From contig NC_134108.1 of the NCBI RefSeq assembly GCF_040939455.1, forward strand, positions 2,695,501 to 2,759,500: DNA of 64,000 nt. Reading direction: 5' to 3'. The stretch's first letter is position 1. Every line of letters begins with the position of its first letter. Shown here piece after piece: positions 11,865-22,379 of the stretch. The translations under genes and the position numbers were made by a program. A model generated the notes under the pieces. That model ran no database searches. It saw only the letters and a program-made list of their open reading frames with translations, and was not told where the DNA came from. The DNA is from Microcebus murinus (lineage: Eukaryota > Chordata > Mammalia > Primates > Cheirogaleidae).

Positions 11865-12852
11865 GGAGGTCCTAGACAGTGCCACAAGGCAAGTAAAAGG
11901 GGAAAAAGCACACAGATTGCAAAGGCAAAATTAAAACTGACTTTATTCACATACTACATGCTGTCTATGTAGAAAATGCCCAACAATCTGTGTAAAAGCT
12001 GCTAGGACTCTTAAATGGCTCCAGCAGGATGGCAGTTTCATAATATGCAGAATCATGTATTTTTATATACACTAGCAATGATTGACTGGACATTAACATT
12101 GAAATAATACCATTTAAAACAGTATCAAAAACACGAAATACTTAGGGATACATCTAACAAAATACATGCAAGACCTCTAGACAGTAAACTAAAAAAAAGA
12201 ACATTATTGAAAAAAAAATTGAAGACCAAATAAACAGAGAGAGATAACAAACTCAAGGAACAGGGAAATCAATATCGCCATGATTATTTCCTTTCTCCAA
12301 ATTGACCTATATCTTCAGTGTAATTTCAGTCAAAATCCTGGTAGGTATTTTTGTAGAAATTGGAAAGCTAGTTCTAAAGTTTATTTGCAAATGCAAAGGA
12401 CCTAGAATATCCAAGATAGTTTTGAAAATGATGACAAAGTTGGAGGAATTGTGCTACGTGATTTCAAGGTTATGATAAGCGAATGGTGGCGTGTGCATGC
12501 AAAAACATACTACGAGGCAGCAAAAAGGAACAAATCCTGATATATTATACACAACAACATGGCTGAATCTCAAAGGCAGTGCGCTAAGTCAAAGAAGGCA
12601 GATATGGGAGACTACATAGTGCACGATTCCATTTCTATGACATTCTAGGAAAAGCCTAACTGTAGTGATAGAGGTCAGATGAGTGGTTTCCAGGCCCCAG
12701 GTTTGGGGGAATGGATGGAATGCAAAGTGATATCAGGGAAAATTTTTGAGGTAATAAAAAATTCTATATCATGATAAAACTCAATGAATTCTACACCTAA
12801 ACTGTTGAATTTTATTGTGTGCAAATCACACTGCAATGAGGTTGATTTTAAG
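11865..12852 (+). mobile_element. L1 LINE 3' part: end of ORF2 and 3'UTR
   Basis: 'tttttatatacactagcaatgattgactgg', 'cttagggatacatctaacaaaatacatgcaagacct' and 'tcaaaatcctggtaggtatttttgtagaaattgg' are the end of L1 ORF2. 'caacaacatggctgaatctcaaaggca', 'actacatagtgcacgattccatttctatgacattctagg' and 'gtgcaaatcacactgcaatgaggttg' are old-L1 3'UTR. Frames are broken. Confidence 0.8.
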
Positions 12853-13325
12853 ACAACAAGGAAAGCCATGTAGGAAGAGCAGCAGTATTATTGAGACCCC
12901 TACCTTGAGGGATGACCATTAAGTGGTGTGATGTTTCCAGCAGGTATGATGTCTGTGTCTGGGAACAAGGGTGGAGGAAAGCATGGTCCTGCCTCCCAGC
13001 ACCACAGTGATCCCAGCAAATCAACCGCCCAGTGAAATACGTGCTTGCAACTTCAGGGTCTGCAATTCTAGGGGTTCTGTTCCCGCAGGGCAAACATTTC
13101 CACATTTGCATCTGGGGGCACAATAAAAGCCCCATTAAAATTCAAGCTGTGGCTGTCACCCTGTCATTTCAGGATTTTCATGCCAAGAGAGCGGCAGGTG
13201 AGGAAAGAGGAACCACGTTGGCAGGGCAACGGACTGGGCCGGTGCTTCACACCAGGGAAGGAAAGAACGTTTGCTGTTCAGTACGACCCGCTAGTGTTCC
13301 TATGCTCAATTTTTAAACTGAAAAT
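12853..13325. other. Unassigned sequence between L1 blocks
   Basis: Nothing recognisable. The 94- and 95-codon frames on opposite strands have no domain, no splice context and no CpG setting. Confidence 0.4.
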
Positions 13326-13329
13326 GAAA

Positions 13330-13560
13330 TTTTTTTTTAAATAGTCTCAAACTTATAGAAAAGTTGTATCTGAGAAGATATAAAGAATTTTTTTTTGCTT
13401 GAATCTTTTGAGAGTAATTTGCCAAACTGATCTCCTATTGCCCACTAGTGCTTTAGTGCGTATTTCCCAAATCTGAAGACGCCATCCTATACAACCACAA
13501 AGCAACCATCGACACCACGAACAGCAACACTGTCACCCAATCCGTAGACCCCGTTCGAGC
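13330..13560 (-). mobile_element. L1M-type 3' region, antisense
   Basis: 'agtctcaaacttatagaaaagttgtatc', 'gaatcttttgagagtaatttgcc', 'tttagtgcgtatttcccaaatctgaagacgccatcctatacaaccacaa' follow the well-known antisense L1M segment ('acttacagaaaagttgc...gtgtatttcctaagaacaagg'). Diverged. Confidence 0.65.
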
Positions 13561-15064
13561 TCTCCCCACGGGAGCTGTGCAGCCGGGTCAGCACTGCTGG
13601 TGACGGTTCTTCCCGCCCTGGGCGAGGTGGCATCTTAGAGGCACACTCGGGACAACCGTGGCAAAGCCTCCATGCTGCTTCCTGGGCTAGGTCTTGGCTG
13701 ACACACAGACCCGGAAGGGCGAAGGGCGAAGGTTTCGCTGGAACACTGGCCGCATTCACGAGGCCACACAGAGTCCGGGGCTACAGGGGTGTGTTGGTTC
13801 GTCTCTGGGTTTTCATCCGGTTTATTCATGGCTATTCCAGTTTCTGCTGGGCACGTTAACCGGGATTCTATTTCCGCCCACTGGGAAGTGGAGAATGACC
13901 ACGTGACTTGCTTTGATCAGACGCTTCGAGGAGGGGGTTGATGGGCCAGGCCTCAGTTTCCCCCTTGGCGGTGGAGGAATGCACGTGTCAGGGGGCCCTC
14001 ATCCATCTGGCTCTCAAGGGACCGCAGTGACTAACGGCCTTCCACCTGCCCACAGCGAGCAGGAAGCATGAGCAAGGGGTGTGCCGCCATCCACACCCTG
14101 AGACGCGGGGGCCCCTCCCACACTGGCACGGCCACCGCTCACCTGAGTCTCGCGCTAACGGCGGGATTACTCACCCCCGGGGCGGCAGTGTGCTTGGCCC
14201 AGGCTGCAGAAGCCACTTTCTTATATAAATATGCTGTTTCTGTAAGGCTGACGCGTACTTCCTGCCCTTCCAACTCGGCGCTGTGGAGGCGGCTTATTCT
14301 GTGCTTGTTTCATGCATGGTGCTCCCGTTTCTTAAAGGCACGTAGCAGTTACAGCTGGTGGCATTTGGGGAGAGCAAGTGACCACCTTCTAGGCTCCTTC
14401 TTCTCCCTGTGCCATTGCATCAGAGGGCTTTGGAGGCAATCTTTTGACTTACAAGCGGAATTTGCACATTCCAGAGGTTTTTCTCTTTCCTCTTTACCTA
14501 CTTGGCCTGCACCTGCCTCCGCAGGGACCGCTGGGTGCAGGAGCAGCCCTGGGGTGACGGGCTTCCCTGCGGCCACAGCCCAGAGGCCCCTCCTGGCACG
14601 GTGCGCACGTGGGCTTCCTACCACCCTCGGAGACTGTGTTACTTATTAGGAGTGATTGTTAATTTTAAACTTGGAGAAAACTCAAAATTTGGGAACGCAT
14701 GATGCCATGAGACAATTGATGATCAGTAATCTGCGTCTTCATGTACATCTAATAATAGTGCATGTCCACTCTGGCTTTGCGAGAGTGACGAGTGTCACCG
14801 ACTCTGGTCACAATCGTCTACAACAGAAACAGGTGCGGGTGCAGTAACCTTGAACACCTCCAGCCCCTTCCGCGCCCGGGCTCCGGTGTGTCCTGGCTTC
14901 TCTAGGGCAGGGTCTCCCTGCTCCTCGTCTCCGCGAGTCCCTATTCAGATAAAAATCTCCTTTCTGGGAGAACTCAACCCAACATCCATGTAGGTTCTTT
15001 TGCCATATTCTGAATTTTTCTTCTTAATCTTAACGTATCGGTAATTGTATATTTCATTTTGTGA
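13561..15064. other. Unassigned, moderately GC-rich intergenic sequence
   Basis: The 193-codon frame at 14068-14649 and its neighbours are GC-driven, overlap frames on the other strand and contain no known domain. A noncoding RNA or an exon cannot be excluded, but nothing supports one. Confidence 0.4.
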
Positions 15065-15195
15065 CTCTATGTTAAAGTCTGTGTCTCCACTGGGTTACAT
15101 GCACCAAGAGGAGAGCTCACCACGGCGACTGCACCATCTGGGACTCCTCCTGGTGCAAAATAGATCCTCAATCTGTATTTTGTTGAATAAGTTAA
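15065..15195 (+). mobile_element. L2 LINE 3' end
   Basis: The end 'ggtgcaaaatagatcctcaatctgtattttgttgaataag' fits the L2 terminus ('catagtaggcgctcaataaatatttgttgaatga'). The preceding 'tgtgtctccactgggttacatgcaccaagagga' corresponds to the L2 'gtctccccactagactgtaagctcc' block. Confidence 0.6.
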
Positions 15196-15254
15196 CCGGT
15201 TAATAACAAGGCAATTAACAATTCCCTGTGCCTTTGCTTACCATTTGGCATTGC

Positions 15255-15365
15255 AATAACCCCTCAGCAGCTGCGTGGCCTTGCGTAAATTGCAGAACCT
15301 CTCTGAGCCTAGGTTTCCTCATCTGTAACATGTGCATAAGAATAGCACCCTCCTGTAACTGGCTT
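15255..15365 (+). mobile_element. MIR SINE core, sense
   Basis: 'gcgtggccttgcgtaaattgcagaacctctctgagcctaggtttcctcatctgtaa' is a clear MIR match (consensus 'gtgaccttgggcaagttacttaacctctctgagcctcagtttcctcatctgtaaaatg'). Confidence 0.9.
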
Positions 15366-16013
15366 GGTCTTTTTTTTTTTTTGCTGCCCAGGCTATGAAT
15401 CCTGTGGGGAGGTAACGCCTTATCCTGCGAGGCCTGTGGAAGGCGACCCGCGTCCCACTAGGGAATCTCAGGGGACGAATGAACCTTCTCCCTCAGCCCC
15501 AGCGGCTACGATGTGAGCCTGTGACCCAAGCTGAGGTCATCGGATGCTGTTACCGAGACGCTGACCCCCCAAGGGAGCGTGACGAGGGGAGAGTGAGCCG
15601 GGTACCGCCCCTTACTTTCCACCTGCAGGCTAGGATCATCTCGTGCACTTCTCCATGGGATTTAGCGGAAAAAAATATATAACATAATAAATAATTACTT
15701 TCAAGTTCTCAAATGAAGTCAGACATGATTATCATTGTTACTAATTTTATATAGTGATTTACCCTTAGGATGTAAAATTTGGCATTGCTGTCCTAGCCTT
15801 AAAGCGTATATTAATAGTTCTAATTTTATGACTAATGCCGAAGGAAAAGTTTCTTTTCTCTCTAAACAAAATTCAATGGGCACAAAATGTACCTTGCCAT
15901 TTCATGGTGGACTTTAGTTAAAAAAAAAAAAAGTTTTTCTATTGAAAGCCTTTTCTTTTTTGGAAAATTGAGGGCAAAGGATATGTTATAGGTTGTTTTC
16001 TCTCTAGACCAAA
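15366..16013. other. Unassigned sequence
   Basis: Poly-T at 15370-15382, AT-rich 15660-15960, poly-A at 15920-15932. No gene signal. Confidence 0.4.
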
Positions 16014-16031
16014 TATATATATATATATATA
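16013..16031. repeat. (TA)n microsatellite
   Basis: About nine TA units with a short TA-rich flank. Confidence 0.9.
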
Positions 16032-16264
16032 TTTCTAGTAGCTTCCAGTTTCAATGTCAGCATTTCCCTGAATTCCACCGAAGCTGTACCTACAGTCACT
16101 CCCAGGGCCCTTGGACGGAACTAAAGGTCCTCCGAGCACTAATGATGCCCAGCTCTGAGACCTGCTGCCAAAACAGTAATTCATGCGGTAAAACAACATG
16201 GTATTATTTTAGCTTAACCTAAAACAAGAAAGAAATACAATCTTAAAGAGGGAAAGAACCTTAA

Positions 16265-16325
16265 ATAGGATATGGTCCAGCTGCTTCATTTTGCAGATCG
16301 TGAAACCAAAGTACAAAGAAAACCA
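16265..16325 (-). mobile_element. Possible MIR fragment, antisense
   Basis: 'tggtccagctgcttcattttgcagatcgtgaaaccaaagta' resembles antisense MIR 'cattttacagatgaggaaactgagg'. It is short and diverged. Confidence 0.4.
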
Positions 16326-17514
16326 TTGACTCCTGCAAGCACCAGTCAGGACAGCCTCTGCCTCTGCTCTACACCCCCACTCCCGTCCCCCCAAGTTCCT
16401 GCCAAGCTCGGCTCCCTGACTGTCTCCTCCTCGCTGACAGTTCTTCCTCCCTTGGTGGAACCAAGTTGCACCACAGGGAAACATTCTGTGGAAAAAATGC
16501 ATGATTTGGGGATTTACCAGGTGCCGGCTTGGTTTGACTCACCTCTTACAGCAGGCGGCCATGAGTCTTTATTTTGCTAGCGCAGTGCCCTGAGTCCTTT
16601 TCATTGTCTTTATTAAATTAGCTTCCCGTGCCTTTTTCTTTCTTTTTTTTTTTTTAAGAATGTACCTAAACAAGTAATGGATTCTGGTTGTCTCTCACTC
16701 AGCCTCTGAGTGATGCCGCTGATCTCTGTGACGTATGCAGGCAGAAAACCTCGACCCCTTTGTGCACCAACATGGGCCACGTGCGGTGACACCTCGTGCC
16801 CATGGCTTGCCTGACCCGGCCTCTCGACAGAACCAGGGCTCTCCTGTCCTGAGCGGCTCTGGTTGCTCTCAAGCTTCCGAAAGTGATTGTATTAGAGACA
16901 ATTTGGAAAGGGCTGCCTCAGTCAAGAGGTGTGAAGGGTCTGAAATTTTCCCTACTTGCAAGCTGCCACCATCCTGCCGCATCTGCTGGGATGCTGGCCG
17001 GGAGGAAGGACAGTCTGGTACTCTCGGACTGGTGGCAGCCGGCAGCCCAGCCCCACCAGCCCGATCCCCGCCACACAGCGCAAACAGAACATTTCAACTC
17101 ACCATTATCTCTACTACGGGAGCGGAACCGTGATCTGGGGCACGGAAAATGTTTATAACGGGCAAGTGTGCCGTCCGCCCCGAGGGCGACATTGTTGCAC
17201 TGGACGGTGAGCACCTGCCCTTGGCACGCAAGGCAGTTTCTGCACGAGCATCCTTGAAAAGACAGTCCGGGGTAAAGGGAGTCCGTGTCGCATGCGCAAG
17301 ACGTTCAGGAACACAAAAGACCAGCGGAGAATCGTCTCTCAACATCCAGACCTCAGAAAGTTTACAGTAACTCAGGGATTAATTTTTTTTCATCATCCTA
17401 GCCTCAGAGCCATTTTCTAAGTGTACATGCTGGATTGTTTACATATTGTCGGCAACTGTTGGAGGATTTAAGAGTAGTTAAGGAAATAATCCTGATGAAT
17501 TGGATATTTTTTAT
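16326..17514. other. Unassigned intergenic sequence
   Basis: No recognised gene. The GC-richer interval 16730-17330 holds overlapping frames on both strands (up to 132 codons) without domain or splice evidence. Confidence 0.4.
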
Positions 17515-17533
17515 AGATATATGTATATATGTG

Positions 17534-17567
<34 letters not shown>

Positions 17568-17578
17568 CACATATATAA
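17515..17578. repeat. TA/TG alternating microsatellite
   Basis: Alternating purine-pyrimidine tract (tatatgtatatatgtgtgtgtgtatatat...) directly 3' to A/T-rich DNA and 5' of an Alu-related monomer. It may have grown from that monomer's poly-T tail. Confidence 0.9.
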
Positions 17579-17579
17579 T

Positions 17580-17706
17580 TTTCTTTTTTAGCGATAGGAT
17601 CTCACTGGGTTGCCCAGACAGGACTCAAACTCCTGGGCTCAAGGCATCCTCCCGCCTGAGCCTCCCGAGTAGCTGGGACTGCAGGTGCGGGCCACTGTGC
17701 CCAGCA
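17580..17706 (-). mobile_element. Alu-related monomer (FLAM-like), antisense
   Basis: 'gataggatctcactgggttgcccagacaggactcaaactcctgggctcaaggcatcctcccgcctgagcctcccgagtagctggga' covers one 7SL-derived arm only and ends 'ccactgtgcccagc'. The single arm and short length fit a free left monomer. Confidence 0.8.
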
Positions 17707-20693
17707 ATATTTTATTTACACATTTGTTACAGTTGCTTGCTTCTATAAAGCTCCATCTTTTTAGTTGAAATTTATTAGGGTTATTTTTTCCATAAGCCAC
17801 TTTCTCCAGGTTAAGAGTGCCATAGTGTTTGAGAGGTGGCAAGGGGACCCACAGCTGGCTGGGAGTTGCTCTTCACCCTTGGCGTGACACAGCTGGCAGG
17901 TGACACAGGGAAGACGAAACCCCAGGTCACTGAACTTAGCTGGGTCCTCTTTCCCTCATATTCAACTGTCTCTTTCACGTGTGTCCATGGAGGATAATTT
18001 GTCGTCATCTGAGAGCAACTTTCACTGAGCTTTGTGCCTCCACCGCAGCGGTTAGGGTATTATTAGCCATCAGACATTGAGTCAGTGAAGACAGCTAAAC
18101 TACACCTACATTTTAACCTCGTGCGTCCAGCTTAGTGGCTGCATTGACGAGATTAACACGATAGGAGGTGAATCTCCACTCCTCATCTCGTCACTCAGAC
18201 GTGCTTGTGTTACCTGTCTGTGCAAACAGACCTGCATTTGCAGATTCTATGGATAAAATAATCAGGATCAAACACAGCCTGGGCGCCTCATAGTAATTTG
18301 GAAAATGCGTGAATCCAACACCTGTCTGTCTGCCTTTCTCAGTCCCGTTCCTGAGAAGTCAGCGTGTGGGATGTTCAGCAGTGTGATGAACACTCATCCC
18401 TAACAGACAAGACATTTCAGGGTGATAATTATCAATTAGAATGTCCTAACAGCTCACCTGAAGCTCTGAGGTTTTCATTATACTATGCTTTTTATAGCAA
18501 ATGTAGCAGGCCAAAGATAGAAAAATATTTTTAAAAGATCTCCTATCACCCCAAGCTCTTAGTTTTCCATTCACAGATGGGAGGACTCCAGAGCAAAGTC
18601 GGTCATGAGACATGACTCACGCACACCTCAGTGTGGCCGTCAGCGAATGCCCGGCTCCTACCTCCTCCCCCCTGGCCCTGTGCTCGGGGACGTCTCTGTT
18701 GGGTGCCCACCGTCTGCAGAGAGAGAAGCTCTCTTTCTTTCACTGTAGGCAGTTTGGAGGGTATGAAGAAGTGTAAAGTAAAAAGAACATGTTCACACAT
18801 GCACACGCACACACGTGCTCTTCCTGTCCCAAAGCAACCAGGGCCAACACTGCACGCGTTATAGGAAGTTGTTCTCCCTGGTGAGAAGTGTGAGAGGGAG
18901 ACAGACGAGGGCTTTTCTCACGCTCACCGGTCTTGAGCCCGGGCAAGGGACAGAGTCAGGTTGTCTGACTTTCTCACTGAAGTGTGATTACCTGCACCTT
19001 TCTGGGGCCGTCTGGGGACCTGGCCCAGGAAGCCGCCAGGAGTTTAATTGCGTGAGGGGTCTTCCCAGAGAGACCAGCCTGGTCCCTAGACCTTGCCAGC
19101 CACAGGAGGTGTGAGAGATTCTGAGAACATCATCACTCGGACAAATGCACCCCTGACCCCAGGACCACACCTGCCCGTAGTCTGAGGATAGCATAAAATC
19201 CACAGGAGAGTTTCACCAAAGCTGTACCGTGTAGGGTCACTAAGAGCTCTGCTTTGCAAAGCCTGTTACAAAGGGGAGAGAGGGTCTCCCCTCAACTGGA
19301 AACCTGGTTCCCCGGGCTCTCGTGGGCAGCAGCGGTGTGGCTGCAGTGCCCAGCCGTGACCGGGACGTCCCGTGTGGGCAGTGCCCGGCCGAGAGCATCA
19401 GCACAGAAGGGAATGTGAGCCTGCAGGTGCCACGTGCTGCAGACGGCAGCATTCACGGGCACAGGACAGTGGGAAATGCTCTGCAGATGCTCGCTTGCGG
19501 GCAAGGGTCAGAGCCATGAAACGCCAGCCGCAAGTCAGTGCATCCCAAACCTCCTGCAGTCAGAATCCCTGGGAAGCTTCCGGAAATCACCTTTGTCTTG
19601 GGGCTGGTTCCTGGAAATCTACATGGGTAGAAAGGTCCCTACTTGATGTGGCAACACAAGAACTGGCTTTGAGAATCAGAGCTCAGCTCACACCGTGATC
19701 TTTAATCTGCAGCTCTGGGCAGTAGGAGCTATGGGTGTCCAGGTCCCCTCGGGGACAACGGCCCTGGGCGACAGGACAGGACCAGCTCTGTGGCAGATGC
19801 TGGCTCTGGGGCTTCCCAAGAGCCAGGTCAAAGCTAGTCTCCAGGCGACCTCACGTCTTGGCTTCATTCTCCTCCTACCTCCTGCTTCCCTCCTCCCTTG
19901 CAGCCTCCTCTGGGGGCCCCTTCAGAGAGCTGGTTGCAGCAGACACCTGGAGGGTAGGCCGACACAGCATTGCCTGGAGCTGGTTAGAGACGCAGGCCTC
20001 AGACTGTGCCTATGGACGTGTGGACGTGATGGGTCCCAGGCCACCTGTCTGAGCTTTGGCGTCAGGAGCAGGGCTGAAAGGCTTGAGCTCAGAAGTCCCT
20101 GAAGCCGGGGTTGGGGGGGCTGGTCATCAGGGCAGGTGGGTGCAGCTGGGGCTCCCACAGAAGAAGGCCCCTCCCCCTCCTCCAGCCCCACCCCCACTCA
20201 CTGTCTGCAGGGCACAGCCCTCTATGAAATAGAAACTTTCAAAGGAAAAGTCTAAGCAGGCAGACAGAGGCATGTGTGGAAAGGAAAAAACACTTCATAC
20301 AGCAGCAATGGTAGGTAGAAAAGTCCTGTACTAGAGTTTCTGAGGTTTTCAAAAACTTACAAAGGAAAAAGAATGTTTCTAATTTGTGGGTGGGAGAAAT
20401 ATGGAAAACTTGAAATAAATAAATGTTTAACTAAATACCCACAAAATATAGCATGCCAGTGGATTACCCGCAATTTAACTAAACCCATATATATTTAATT
20501 GCATTTAATGTGGGATGTGGTGAATTTTGAATATGTTTGCTCTGCAGTGGTTTGGGGCCCCTGCAGCTAAGAATACCCACAGCTATAAAAACTGAAATGG
20601 CTGTGGAAAGAGAAGCAACTGGGCCAGCTTTGCCTCAGAGGGGACAGTGGGCTGGCTGAGCACACAGACAGCCTCTGCCCCTTGCACTTCTGT
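17707..20693. other. Unassigned intergenic sequence
   Basis: No exon or named repeat was identified. GC-rich patches at 18620-19160 and 19300-20200 give overlapping open frames on both strands. None shows a domain or usable splice-site pairs that I could find. Confidence 0.4.
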
Positions 20694-21118
20694 AGGTGCA
20701 GGTGCAGATGCAGGCACAGGCACAGGGGCAGATGCAGGCACAGGTGCAGGTGCAGGTACAGGTGCATGCACAGGCCCAGGTGCAGGTGTAGGCACAGGAG
20801 CAGGTGCAGGAATAGGAGCAGGTGCAGGTGCAGGCTTAGGCTCAGGCTCAGGCTCAGGTGCAGGTGCAGGTGCATGCACAGGTCCAGGTGCAGGTGCAGG
20901 CACAGGAGCAAGTGCAGGTGCAGGAATAGGAGCAGGTGCAGGTGCAAGCTCAGGCTCAGGTGCAGGTGCATGCACAGGTCCAGGTGCAGGTGCAGGCACA
21001 GGAGCAGGTGCAGGAACAGGAGCAGGATCAGGTGCAGGTGCAGGCACAGGAGCAGGTGCAGGTATAGGTGCAGGAGCAGGTACAGGCACAGGTGCAGGCA
21101 CAGGTGCAGGTGCATGCA
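20694..21118 (+). repeat. Hexanucleotide VNTR, (GCAGGT/GCAGGC/GCAGGA)n
   Basis: About 70 hexamers of the type (g/a)caggt, caggca, caggag, with block-level reuse (for example 'tgcatgcacaggtccaggtgcaggtgcaggcacaggagca' recurs at about 20871 and 20968). The hexamer lacks stop codons in most frames, so frames of about 180 codons stay open on both strands. The predicted Gly-Ala-Gly-Thr and Pro-Ala-Pro-Val peptides are artefacts. I count about 27 CAGGTG words. Confidence 0.95.
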
Positions 21119-21519
21119 GAGGGGGTACAGAGCGAGGACCCACACGGGTGCTTTGCTTTTCACTCCCTTGTTACTTTTTTTTCTGAAAATCTGCGTCTTG
21201 CCTAATAGAAGGCGTGGGACAGGGAACTAGGGTGAGGATGAGGATCCTGTGACTGCCCAGGTCTCCCTCCTCTTCCACTGAATGGCCATTTAATGTCACC
21301 TGAACTCTCTGGGATGGTTTCCTTCAAGAACGTCCACCCTCGGTGCACAGGAGCGGCTGCCCTTGCTCCCGGTCGGCCAGCCCTCCCCAGAGCCCACCCT
21401 GTGGGGCCCAAACACGTGTCATCTGGCACGTTACCTAGAGCCTGGCTCAGTGACGCAGGCTGTTTAGCTTCACTTATTTTTTTTTTAAAAAACATCAGTT
21501 TATGGACTTGAGTTTGACT
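21119..21519. other. Unassigned sequence
   Basis: Nothing recognised between the VNTR and the L1 block. A T-run occurs at about 21476-21486. Confidence 0.4.
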
Positions 21520-21800
21520 TTGGTAAGGTCTGATTGGCATACACTGAAACACACCCTGTTAAAATGTACAGTCTGATTAGTTTTGACAAGAGTATACACC
21601 AGTGTAACCACCACCATAATCCAGTTATAGAATATTTCCATTTCCCCAGAAAGTTCCATTGCAAACAGCTCTCTACTTCAGGCGAGGACTGATCTGCTTG
21701 CAGCAGTTGGACTTCTCTAGAATTTCAGATAAATGGAATTGTGCCCTTTGCACGTTGCTGTGTCAGGCATCTTTGGCAATGCAGAATGCCTTTGGAAATC
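21520..21800 (-). mobile_element. L1M-type 3'UTR, antisense
   Basis: 'ctgattggcatacactgaaacacaccctgttaaaatgtacagtctgattagttttgac', 'gtgtaaccaccaccataatccagttatagaatatttcc' and 'ttcagataaatggaattgtgcc' follow the standard antisense L1M segment ('acaattcagtggtttt...tgcaaccatcaccactatc...catataaatggaatcata'). Confidence 0.75.
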
Positions 21801-21811
21801 ACCCACTGCTA

Positions 21812-21880
21812 TGGAGTGAGTGTTAGTGTATCCCCCAAATTGATATGTTGAAGTCTAACCCCCAAAGATGGTGAAACTGC
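21812..21880 (+). mobile_element. MaLR (MLT1/MST) LTR fragment
   Basis: 'tgagtgttagtgtatcccccaaattgatatgttgaagtctaacccccaaagatggt' corresponds to the MaLR opening 'tgtcccccaaaattcatatgttgaag(t)cctaacccccagtatggtg'. It is cut off after about 70 bp. Confidence 0.75.
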
Positions 21881-21959
21881 CTATATTAAAATTAGGTAAG
21901 TCCATAAGGCAGGAATAGGGATAAAAGCCTGATTTCTATAAAGGTATAGATAGAGCTAA

Positions 21960-22376
21960 GAGTTAACCAGCCGTTGTTCCCTACCTTCCTACTGCTGTCT
22001 ACCTGCTCACTGCTTACCTTGACAGGTGCAGGCTTTGTGGCTTCCCCAACGGCTTCCATAGGTAATGTCGCTGTTGTAAAATCTAAGACTGGTCTTCCAG
22101 ACTCTGCCTTTGCGGGGGGACCAACTGATATCAACTGGACCAGTGGCCACTCGGGGAAAACCGATCCAACAAGCCCTGCGAGCCCCGACCCAGAAACTCC
22201 TGTTCACCAAGAAGACCATCTCTGCTTTGCAAGACTGTGAGTTCATCCCCAGCCAATCAGCAGACCTGATTCCCTGGCCCTGTGTTAGCCAAACCACCTT
22301 TAAAAATCTCAGCCCTCAAATTTTCAGGGAGGTAGGCTTAATAAATGACTCCCATCTCCTCACATGTTTGGTTTAG
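21960..22376 (+). mobile_element. Probable ERV LTR fragment, family unresolved
   Basis: 'tttaaaaatctcagccctcaaattttcagggaggtaggcttaataaatgactcccatctcctcaca' looks like an LTR R/U5 segment with an AATAAA-like signal (ttaataaatg). No gag, pol or env remnant adjoins it. It could instead be another old repeat. Confidence 0.4.
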
Positions 22377-22379
22377 TTG

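Noticed and set aside
7750..12852. Possible intact L1 ORF1 or ORF2
   Set aside because: No frame longer than about 160 codons, and those overlap LTR pieces. The L1 parts are decayed and interrupted.
20567..21230. Four overlapping frames of 179 to 198 codons (Gly-Ala, Pro-Ala, Leu-His and Arg-Cys rich)
   Set aside because: All follow from the GCAGGT hexamer repeat. No start context, splice sites or composition unlike the repeat.
21960..22376. Possible provirus next to an LTR-like segment
   Set aside because: No second LTR, primer-binding site or gag, pol or env remnant could be found. Flanks are L1 and a MaLR fragment.
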